This document shows, piece after piece, positions 6,154 to 11,385 of a stretch of 11,385 bases of DNA. This stretch comes from Bryobacterales bacterium (GTDB taxonomy: Bacteria > Acidobacteriota > Terriglobia > Bryobacterales > Bryobacteraceae). How positions within the stretch are numbered: position 1 is the stretch's first letter; the number at the start of each line of letters is the position of its first letter. Made by a program: the position numbers and the translations under genes. The notes below the pieces were generated by a model that ran no database searches, was not told the DNA's origin, and saw nothing but the letters and a program-made list of their open reading frames with translations. The stretch spans positions 2,050 through 13,434 of the forward strand of contig PMEV01000183.1 in NCBI GenBank assembly GCA_003154855.1. The letters are read 5' to 3'.

Positions 6154-7083
6154 CTAGTACGACCGTTCCGATCCCACGCCTTTGACGAAGGGGCCGGATT
6201 TGCCGCTGGGCAGGATAGTGCGGTCGTCGGTCCTGGCGCGTAAGAGCTGGGCCGCGGTGAGGCCCCGCGCGCCTTGCAGGTTGGCGTTGCGCAAGTCGGC
6301 CGTGAACGTCTGGGCGTCGGTGAACAGCGCGCCAGTCAGCACGGCGCCGCTGAAATCCGTCGCCGCCAGCTTGGTTTCGCGCAGGTCGCAGCCGGCCATC
6401 ATGGCGCGGCAGAAATCGCTTCCACTGAGATCCGCGCGGCTGAATTTGGCCCCCTTCAGCACCGCTTCCCGAAAATTGCAGTACTGCACCTTCGCCGAGC
6501 CGAGATTGGCGCCGGTGGCATTGGCGCCGGTGAACCGGCAGCGATGCAAGCGGGCATGGTAGAGCAGGGCGTTTTCGAGATCTGCGTGCGAGAAGTTTGT
6601 CTCGAACGCCGCGATGTGATGCATCCCGGCCGACTGCAGCAGGGCTCCCGTGAAGTCGCACTCGTGCAGTTTGGCCTCGGGCATGCGCACCTCGCGCAGA
6701 TTGCCGCCGTTAAAGGAGCTCATTCTCAAGGACGACTCCGCCAGGCAGGCCTCCGCCAGCAAGCAGCCACACAGGTTGGCGTTGGTCAGTTCGGCCGCGG
6801 TGAGATCCGCGTGCGAGAGGTCGGCCGCCCGGAGGTCCACGCCCTCGAGCACGGCTCCGCCGAGGTCGGCGCCGGTCAGGATCGCGCCCGTCAAGCCGGC
6901 GCCATTCAGGATCGCGCGGTGCAGGTTGGCGCGATTGAGGTTGACCTCGTTGAGACTGGCGTCGGTCAGGTTGGCGCGGATACCGCCCGGCCGCAACTCT
7001 AGCCACGCTAAATGCGCAACCAGCACCTCGCGGAGGCTGGCTGCGCGGCTGGGATCGATGGTAAGGGGATTGACGGGATCCAT
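6154..7083 (-). CDS. Pentapeptide-repeat protein with 47 repeats in unbroken register
   Basis: After an N-terminal helical cap (about 1-36, SLREVLVAHLAWLEL), this 309-residue protein becomes a run of A(N/D)LXX pentapeptides. The central hydrophobic residue falls at every fifth position from 39 to 269. Only 159, 189 and 259 lack Leu, Phe, Met or Val there. Such sequences fold as a right-handed quadrilateral beta-helix; 47 repeats make about twelve coils. Several repeats carry Cys (NLCGCLLAEACL, CDF, CRF, CNF). The C-terminal cap GLTAAQLLRARTDDRTILP is common in bacterial pentapeptide proteins. There is no signal peptide, so it is probably cytoplasmic. Some relatives (Qnr, MfpA) mimic DNA and bind gyrase, but most have unknown roles and I do not assign one. 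It is divergent from the response regulator, with 252 bp between. Confidence 0.93.
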   Translation of the reverse strand: MDPVNPLTIDPSRAASLREVLVAHLAWLELRPGGIRANLTDASLNEVNLNRANLHRAILNGAGLTGAILTGADLGGAVLEGVDLRAADLSHADLTAAELTNANLCGCLLAEACLAESSLRMSSFNGGNLREVRMPEAKLHECDFTGALLQSAGMHHIAAFETNFSHADLENALLYHARLHRCRFTGANATGANLGSAKVQYCNFREAVLKGAKFSRADLSGSDFCRAMMAGCDLRETKLAATDFSGAVLTGALFTDAQTFTADLRNANLQGARGLTAAQLLRARTDDRTILPSGKSGPFVKGVGSERSY

Positions 7084-7335
7084 GTCGCAGTCTTCTATCG
7101 TCGGAAGCCCGTGAGATCTTTACCGCCCCAGCCGCAGTTCCGACCATGTGCGGCAGGCTGCGGTCTCCAGCCCGGGCAGATCGGGGCAGGCAGGGGAGGC
7201 GGGAGGCACCCGGCTCAGATTAGGAAAGCTTCAGAACCCCCTGCCGTTTGTGGTAACCTCATTCTTGTAAAGGGTTTCGAGTGAATCAGCCCACTCCGGG
7301 GGATCTACCAAGGGGCTCCCGGTTCGGAAGGACAG

Positions 7336-8043
7336 ATGCGGATACTGGTCATTGAAGACGAGAAGCGCATCGCGGAATTCGTGGCTCGCGGCCTGGATAG
7401 TGCCGGCTACGCGGTGGACTCGGCGGGGGACGGGGCAGCCGCCCTGGAGATGGTCCACGCCGCCGATTACGATCTCATCCTCCTCGATCTGATGCTGCCC
7501 GACATGGATGGCCTCAGCGTTCTGGAGAAGATTCGCGCCCAGCCAACCAGTCCCCCGGTGCTGATCCTCAGCGCTCTGGGCGCGGTCGACGACCGCGTCA
7601 AGGGTTTGGAGCATGGCGCCGACGACTATCTGAGCAAGCCTTTCTCGTTCACCGAATTGCTGGCCCGAGTCCGTGCCCTGCTGCGGCGGGGCCAACCCTT
7701 GCCCGAGCGCCTGCAAGTGGGAGACCTGGTGCTGGACTGCATCCGGCGCAAGGTCACTCGCGGCGGAGAAGCGATCGAGCTGGCGCCCAAGGAGTTCAGC
7801 ATTCTCGAGTACCTCATGCGGAACAGCGGGCGGGCGCTCAGCCGCATGCTGATCGTCGAGCACGTCTGGGAGATGGACTATGATGGATTGACCAACATCG
7901 TCGACGTCTATATCCGCCACCTGCGCGCCAAGGTCGACGACCGCTGGCCCGAGAAGATCATCCACACGGTTCGCCGGGTCGGCTATATGGTCAAGGCCGG
8001 CGGGGAGTCTGGCGAGGACTTGGCGGAGGAGACGGCGGAATAG
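7336..8043 (+). CDS. OmpR/PhoB-family response regulator
   Basis: This 235-residue protein has a complete receiver domain (1-116) and a winged-helix DNA-binding domain (about 126-222). Phosphorylation-site residues are all present: acidic pair E7-D8, phosphoacceptor D51 in LILLDLMLPDMDG, switch S79, and K101 in YLSKPFSF. The effector domain shows APKEFSILEYLMRNSGRALS, and IVDVYIRHLRAKVDD followed by TVRRVGYMV. A tail (GGESGEDLAEETAE) extends beyond the usual end. It resembles the CusR/CopR-type subgroup, but the signal is not evident. GGAAGGA at 7326-7332 is a good ribosome-binding site and fixes the start. No sensor histidine kinase follows; the next gene is a STAS protein 41 bp downstream. 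Confidence 0.93.
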   Translation: MRILVIEDEKRIAEFVARGLDSAGYAVDSAGDGAAALEMVHAADYDLILLDLMLPDMDGLSVLEKIRAQPTSPPVLILSALGAVDDRVKGLEHGADDYLSKPFSFTELLARVRALLRRGQPLPERLQVGDLVLDCIRRKVTRGGEAIELAPKEFSILEYLMRNSGRALSRMLIVEHVWEMDYDGLTNIVDVYIRHLRAKVDDRWPEKIIHTVRRVGYMVKAGGESGEDLAEETAE

Positions 8044-8084
8044 GGCCCCGCGCGCGGCGGGCCTCTTCCGGCGGAGAAATCCCA

Positions 8085-8489
8085 GTGAGCCTGGACTTGC
8101 AGCAGAGAGAACTCGAGGGCATCCTCATCCTGGATCTGGCCGGGCGCATCACCGTGGGCGATGAGGCCGGCGCCTTGCGCGGCAAGCTGCAGGAGCTGAG
8201 CGCCGCCGGGGGCCGGAACTTCATTCTGAATCTCCAGGAGGTCGGCTACATCGACAGCACCGGCCTGGGCGCGATGGTGATGGGCTTCACCCTGGTGAGC
8301 CGGCTGGGCGGAAAGCTGAAACTCGAGAACCTTAACCGGCGCAACGTCGTACTGCTGGTGCTTACCAAACTGACCACGGTCTTCGAGATCTTCAACGACG
8401 AGCAGGACGCGGTAAACAGCTTTTTCCCCGATCGCGAGATCAAGCGCTTCGATATACTGAGTTTCGTCCAGGAACACGAGGAAGAATAG
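8085..8489 (+). CDS. STAS-domain anti-sigma factor antagonist
   Basis: This 134-residue single-domain STAS protein starts at GTG 8085, with GGAG at 8073-8076 as ribosome-binding site. The phospho-switch motif is clear: YIDSTGLGAMVMG, with S58 the expected serine phosphorylated by an RsbW/SpoIIAB-type kinase. The N-terminal strand pattern (GILILDLAGRITVGDEAGAL) and the end (TTVFEIFNDEQDAVNSF) fit SpoIIAA/RsbV relatives. About 20 extra residues (PDREIKRFDILSFVQEHEEE) follow the domain. By family it binds an anti-sigma kinase or another partner and releases it according to phosphorylation state. Neither kinase nor phosphatase is in the window. It probably shares a transcript with the response regulator, though the 41-bp gap contains a GC-rich hairpin. 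Confidence 0.92.
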   Translation: MSLDLQQRELEGILILDLAGRITVGDEAGALRGKLQELSAAGGRNFILNLQEVGYIDSTGLGAMVMGFTLVSRLGGKLKLENLNRRNVVLLVLTKLTTVFEIFNDEQDAVNSFFPDREIKRFDILSFVQEHEEE

Positions 8490-8510
8490 CGGCCGGCCGG
8501 GACTGGCCGC
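8489..8510 (+). other. GC-rich hairpin between the STAS and flavoprotein genes
   Basis: GCGGCC (8489-8494) and GGCCGC (8505-8510) can form a six-base-pair stem with a ten-base loop, starting at the last base of the STAS stop codon. No T-run follows, so it is not a classical terminator. It could slow polymerase, protect an RNA end, or be a product of high GC. Confidence 0.35.
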
Positions 8511-8520
8511 GGACTGAACC

Positions 8521-9819
8521 ATGCGCTTGGTAGTGATCGGAGGGGTCGCCGCGGGCCTCAGCGCGGCGGCGCGCGCGCGGCGTTGCGATCCTTGCCTGGA
8601 AATCACGGTGCTCGAGAAAGGCGCGGCGGTGGCCTGGGGCGCCTGCGGACTGCCCTACTATCTGGAAGGGCGGGTGGGGTGCCTCGAGGATCTGGTGGTG
8701 CATACTCCCGAGTACTTCCGCCGCGAGAGGAACATCGCCGTGCGCACCGGGGCCGAGGTCGTGGCGGTCGAGCACTCGCGCCGCCAGGTGACGCTGGCCG
8801 GTGGCGAGCGGGCGCCCTACGATCGCCTGGTGGTGGCGACCGGCGCCCGGCCGGACCGCTCCATCGACGGCGCGGGCGAACCGGGCGTCTTCGCGCTCTC
8901 GGGGCTGGAAGACGCGCGCCGGCTGCGCTCGTTTCTGATCGAAAAGCGGCCGCGGCGGGCGGTGGTAATTGGCGCGGGCTACCAGGGCCTCGAAATGGCC
9001 GAGGTGCTACGGACCCACGGCCTGGCGGTCACTGTCTTCGAGGCGCAGCGCGACGTACTGGGCCGCCACGATGCCGCGCTCACGGATTTCGTGCGGCGGC
9101 ACCTGGAGCGCTTCCGCGTCGAGCTGCGCCTGGCCACGCGGGTTGAATCGGTCGAGCCCGAGAGCGTCGCGGGCGTGGCTTGCGACCTGGTGGTGCTGGC
9201 CGCCGGCTGGAAGCCCAACGTCGAGCTGGCCGTCGAAGCCGGAATCCAAGTGGGACGGACCGGGGCCATTCGGTTGAGCGAGCGCATGGAGACCAACCTT
9301 GCGGGCGTTTATGCGGCCGGGGATTGCGCCGAGACCACCCACCTGGTGACGGGCCGGCCGGTGTACTTGCCGCTGGGCACCACGGCGAACAAGATGGGAC
9401 GCGTCGCCGGGGCGAATGCGGCCGGCCGGCGGGAAGGCTTCCCCGGTGTCGCCGGGACCTGCATCGTGGGCGTCTGCGGCCTGGGCGTGGCCGTGACCGG
9501 GCTCTCCGGCGCGCAGGCGCGGCAGGAAGGCTTCGACCCCCTCGAGGCCCGCGTCGAGGCGCCCGGCAAGCCGCGCTACTTCCAAGGCCAGCCCGTCGCC
9601 GTCACCCTGGTGGCCGACCGCGGCACACGCCGGCTGATAGGGGGCACGGTGATCGGGCGGGATGGCGTCGCGGGCCGCATCAACGTCCTGGCCACGGCCA
9701 TCACCACCCAGATGCGCGTGGAAGACCTGGCACAACTCGATCTGGCCTACGCTCCGCCTTTCGCGCCCGTCTGGGACCCCATCCTGATCGCCGCGCAGCA
9801 ACTCCTCAAGGACCTGTAG
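8521..9819 (+). CDS. CoA-disulfide reductase / NADH oxidase-like flavoprotein
   Basis: This 432-residue flavoprotein of the pyridine nucleotide-disulfide oxidoreductase superfamily has the single-cysteine active site of CoA-disulfide reductases and NADH oxidases. FAD binding is at LVVIGGVAAGLSAAARARR (3-21). The redox cysteine is C42 in AWGACGLPYYLEG. NAD(P)H binding is at VVIGAGYQGLEMAE (148-161), and the second FAD motif is YAAGDCAET (264-272). The C-terminal dimerisation domain ends with LAYAPPFAPVWDP; Y410 corresponds to the conserved late tyrosine of this family. The expected reaction is NAD(P)H-dependent reduction of CoA disulfide, polysulfide or a related thiol substrate; the exact substrate cannot be read. 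ATG 8521 has no strong ribosome-binding site. A thioredoxin-fold protein gene follows 41 bp downstream. Confidence 0.88.
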   Translation: MRLVVIGGVAAGLSAAARARRCDPCLEITVLEKGAAVAWGACGLPYYLEGRVGCLEDLVVHTPEYFRRERNIAVRTGAEVVAVEHSRRQVTLAGGERAPYDRLVVATGARPDRSIDGAGEPGVFALSGLEDARRLRSFLIEKRPRRAVVIGAGYQGLEMAEVLRTHGLAVTVFEAQRDVLGRHDAALTDFVRRHLERFRVELRLATRVESVEPESVAGVACDLVVLAAGWKPNVELAVEAGIQVGRTGAIRLSERMETNLAGVYAAGDCAETTHLVTGRPVYLPLGTTANKMGRVAGANAAGRREGFPGVAGTCIVGVCGLGVAVTGLSGAQARQEGFDPLEARVEAPGKPRYFQGQPVAVTLVADRGTRRLIGGTVIGRDGVAGRINVLATAITTQMRVEDLAQLDLAYAPPFAPVWDPILIAAQQLLKDL

Positions 9820-9848
9820 GCCGCCATTCCGGGGCACCCGCTTTTCGG

Positions 9849-9854
9849 TAGACT
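9849..9854 (+). promoter_or_regulatory. Possible -10 element of a leaderless promoter
   Basis: TAGACT sits 6 bases upstream of the ATG at 9861, with no ribosome-binding site between them. The arrangement resembles 3890-3895. No convincing -35 is present. If used, transcription would begin at the start codon and the TlpA-like gene would have its own promoter inside the cluster. Confidence 0.3.
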
Positions 9855-9860
9855 GGTCTT

Positions 9861-10343
9861 ATGGGATGGAAACAACCACGGATGCTCGAGGCGGGCTCGC
9901 GCGCGCCGGAGTTCCAGCTCATGGACCTGGAGGGCCGCAAGCAGTCGCTCCAGACTCTGCTGGGGCGCGGTCCGGTGCTGCTCGCGTTCTTCAAAGTGAG
10001 CTGCCCGGTTTGCCAGATGACGTTCCCTTTCCTCGAACGGCTGCATAAGGGCGGCAGCGGGGTAGCCATCCTGGGCGTGTCGCAGGATAAGGCCGCCGAC
10101 ACCCGCCGGTTCAACGCGGAGTTCGGCGTCACGTTCCCTACGCTCGTCGAGGAGGCCGGTTATACGGTCAGCAACGCCTTCGGGCTCTCCAGCGTGCCGT
10201 CGCTGTTTGTGATCGAGCCGGACGGCGTTGTTTCCCAGAGCTGGTGCGGATTCATCAAGAAGGACTTGGAGGCGCTCGGCCAGCGGCTGGGCGCGGCCAC
10301 GTTTCGAGCGGACGAGCGGGTTCCCGAATTACAGCCTGGTTGA
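9861..10343 (+). CDS. TlpA/AhpC-TSA-like thioredoxin-fold protein
   Basis: This 160-residue protein has the peroxiredoxin/TlpA layout: GSRAPEFQLMDLEGRKQSL at the N-terminus, then LLAFFKVSCPVCQMTFPFLE with the CxxC pair C48-P-V-C51. GVSQDKAADTRRFNAEFGV follows, then the cis-proline loop SSVPSLFVIEPDG (P113). The CPVC active site suggests a disulfide reductase or bacterioferritin-comigratory-type thiol protein rather than a classical one-cysteine peroxidase. There is no signal peptide, so unlike most TlpA/ResA proteins it should be cytoplasmic. Another cysteine lies in SQSWCGFIKK. Its position after a thiol-type flavoprotein suggests that protein could be its reductant, which is inference only. 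ATG 9861 is the first Met; M8 is an alternative. Confidence 0.86.
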   Translation: MGWKQPRMLEAGSRAPEFQLMDLEGRKQSLQTLLGRGPVLLAFFKVSCPVCQMTFPFLERLHKGGSGVAILGVSQDKAADTRRFNAEFGVTFPTLVEEAGYTVSNAFGLSSVPSLFVIEPDGVVSQSWCGFIKKDLEALGQRLGAATFRADERVPELQPG

Positions 10344-10358
10344 AGCTCGAAAAACTAG

Positions 10359-10373
10359 GCTCCCGGGGGGAGC
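10359..10373 (+). promoter_or_regulatory. Hairpin covering the nuoI ribosome-binding site
   Basis: GCTCCC (10359-10364) pairs perfectly with GGGAGC (10368-10373) around a three-base GGG loop. The right arm is the G-rich stretch GGGGGGAG (10365-10372) that serves as ribosome-binding site for the ATG at 10383. When folded, the site would be hidden. Regulation is inferred, not shown. Confidence 0.4.
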
Positions 10374-10382
10374 TGGGTAAAG

Positions 10383-10841
10383 ATGCCGACGATTCAGGAG
10401 ATCCTGGGCTCGGCCGCGGCAGTCGCCAGGGGCCTGGGGGTGACGCTGAAGGAGATGGCGTCGCCGCCCGTGACCGAGCGCTACCCGGACGCGCCCGCGC
10501 GGCTTCAGGAGCGCTATCGCGGCGTGCACGTGCTGGAGCGCGACGAGAACGGCCTGGAAAAGTGCGTGGCCTGCTTCTTGTGCGCGGCCGCGTGCCCGGC
10601 GAACTGCATCTACATCGAGGCCGCCGAAAACACGGAGGCGCAGCGGATCAGCGGCGGGGATCGCTACGCCAAGGTGTACAACATCGACTACAACCGCTGC
10701 ATCTTTTGCGGCTACTGCGTGGAGGCCTGCCCCACCGACGCCATCGTCCACGGGCACGGCTTCGAGATCGCGAGCTACGACACCTCCACGCTGATCTATC
10801 GCAAGGAGCAGATGCTGGCGCCGCTTCCCGCCCCTCGATGA
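10383..10841 (+). CDS. nuoI: NADH-quinone oxidoreductase subunit I (2x[4Fe-4S] ferredoxin-type)
   Basis: This 152-residue protein has the two cluster motifs of NuoI. The first is CVACFLCAAACPANCIYIEA (C61, C64, C67, C71, with the extra C75); the second is CIFCGYCVEACPTDAI (C106, C109, C112, C116). The pairing CPxxCIYIEA with RCIFCGYCVEACPTDAIVHG, plus the end TLIYRKEQMLA, separates it from ordinary bacterial ferredoxins. In complex I this subunit carries clusters N6a and N6b in the peripheral arm, near the membrane interface. No other nuo gene is in the window: upstream is a TlpA-like gene and downstream a receiver-DUF3052 gene overlapping its stop. It may therefore be a dispersed complex I gene or a paralogue serving another redox partner. 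A G-rich ribosome-binding site lies about 10 bases upstream. Confidence 0.9.
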   Translation: MPTIQEILGSAAAVARGLGVTLKEMASPPVTERYPDAPARLQERYRGVHVLERDENGLEKCVACFLCAAACPANCIYIEAAENTEAQRISGGDRYAKVYNIDYNRCIFCGYCVEACPTDAIVHGHGFEIASYDTSTLIYRKEQMLAPLPAPR

Positions 10842-11385
10842 AACGGATCAGGCTGATTTGCTGGAACGCCACGCTGGGCGAGGAGCGCGCGGCGGAGCTG
10901 CGCGGCGCGGGATACCAGGTCGAATACCAGGCGGCATTCGGGCCGGCGGAGTTGCGCGCGATGCGGGAGTGGGCGCCCCAGGCTGTGGTCGTCGACCTGG
11001 GGCGGGCGCCGTCGCAAGGGCGCGACGTGGCGCTGGCTCTGCGGCAACATAAAGTGACGCGAGCGGCGCCGCTGGTCTTCGTCGAGGCAGACGACCCGCT
11101 CAAAACCCAACGCGTGCGGGAATTGCTGCCGGACGCCTTCTACACGGCCTGGCCGGGGATCGCCGCGACGCTTGAACGGGCGCTTGCACAGGCCCCGTCG
11201 AATCCCGTGACGCCCGGAGTGTTCGCCGGCTACTCGGGCACACCGCTTCCCAAGAAACTGGGGATACGCGCCGGGGAAAAGGTGGCCCTGCTGGGAGCGC
11301 CGGCGGGATTCGAGAACACCTTGGGAGCGCTGCCCGATGGCGTGCGGATCGGCCGGGCGGCGGGCCGTCGACCGGAGCGGATTCT
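10838..11385 (+). CDS. Degenerate receiver domain fused to DUF3052 (partial, runs off the window)
   Basis: ATG 10838 overlaps the nuoI stop (ATGA), and the frame stays open to the window end, giving 182 residues. Residues 1-115 have a receiver-like alternation with D53 (AVVVDLGRAPSQGRDVALAL) at the phosphoacceptor position. However, the N-terminal acidic pair is replaced (RLICWNATL), the switch Thr/Ser is missing (PLVFVEADD), and the lysine is missing (FYTAWPG), so phosphorylation is doubtful. Residues about 124-176 match DUF3052: TPGVFAGYSGTPLPKKLGI, GEKVALLGAPAGFENTLG and LPDGVRIGRA. Function is unknown; the overlap suggests co-translation with NuoI. The absence of a stop in this frame over 548 bp, with homology on both sides, supports it as a real gene. 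Confidence 0.8.
   Translation, partial: MKRIRLICWNATLGEERAAELRGAGYQVEYQAAFGPAELRAMREWAPQAVVVDLGRAPSQGRDVALALRQHKVTRAAPLVFVEADDPLKTQRVRELLPDAFYTAWPGIAATLERALAQAPSNPVTPGVFAGYSGTPLPKKLGIRAGEKVALLGAPAGFENTLGALPDGVRIGRAAGRRPERI

Noticed and set aside
6274..7002. Plus-strand repetitive frame of 242 codons opposite the pentapeptide gene
   Set aside because: Its repetition simply mirrors the five-codon period of the pentapeptide gene on the other strand; the minus-strand reading gives the canonical A(N/D)LXX pattern.
6154..7083. Tandem DNA repeat or CRISPR-like array
   Set aside because: The 15-base periodicity comes from pentapeptide codons; there are no identical repeats separated by unique spacers.
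7084..7335. 252-bp divergent intergenic region checked for a riboswitch, small RNA or tRNA
   Set aside because: Apart from the ribosome-binding site at 7326-7332 I could not find a convincing conserved structure or promoter pair by eye.
8043..8070. GGCCC...GGGCC hairpin between the response regulator and STAS genes
   Set aside because: The sequence is almost pure G and C, where such stems arise by chance, and no T-run follows.

Overview
The window is GC-rich, densely coded bacterial DNA. It probably comes from an Acidobacteriota genome of the Solibacter/Bryobacter kind. This placement is an inference from several protein types that look familiar from that group: the small anti-sigma-like protein, the NuoI variant, the receiver-DUF3052 fusion, and a solitary RAYT gene framed by REP-like palindromes. 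No rRNA, tRNA or CRISPR array was seen.

Left part (1-2660). An ECF sigma factor and the start of its presumed membrane-bound regulator lie on the minus strand and overlap by ATGA. Divergent from them are an adenosine-specific kinase (DUF355 family) and an O-acetylhomoserine sulfhydrylase (MetY), packed end to end. Together these two could handle the two halves of S-adenosylhomocysteine: adenosine is phosphorylated and homocysteine is made.

Accessory island (2661-3546). A 644-bp REP-associated tyrosine transposase (RAYT) unit is bounded by a 23-bp inverted repeat with one mismatch. Each arm is itself an imperfect palindrome, and the right arm contains the RAYT stop codon. Just outside the right arm lies a frameshifted, N-terminally truncated HigA antitoxin remnant. 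This is the only clearly mobile or decayed segment.

Middle part (3547-7083). It holds a small single-knuckle cysteine protein with a charged helical tail (minus strand), a small single-pass membrane protein, a secreted LolA-like protein and a polytopic HGSNAT/DUF1624-type acyltransferase-like membrane protein. Convergent to the last is a pentapeptide-repeat protein with 47 consecutive pentapeptides in unbroken register.

Right part (7336-11385), all on the plus strand. The order is an OmpR-type response regulator without a kinase beside it, a STAS anti-sigma antagonist, a CoA-disulfide-reductase-like flavoprotein, a TlpA-like thioredoxin-fold protein with a CPVC motif, NuoI, and (overlapping by ATGA) a degenerate receiver domain fused to DUF3052 that runs off the window. 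This reads as a signalling block followed by a redox block.

I see no convincing complete new defence or mobile system. The points most worth a second look are the RAYT/REP unit with its HigA scar, the NuoI/receiver-DUF3052 coupling with a hairpin over the nuoI ribosome-binding site, the kinase-MetY pair, and the very regular pentapeptide protein.
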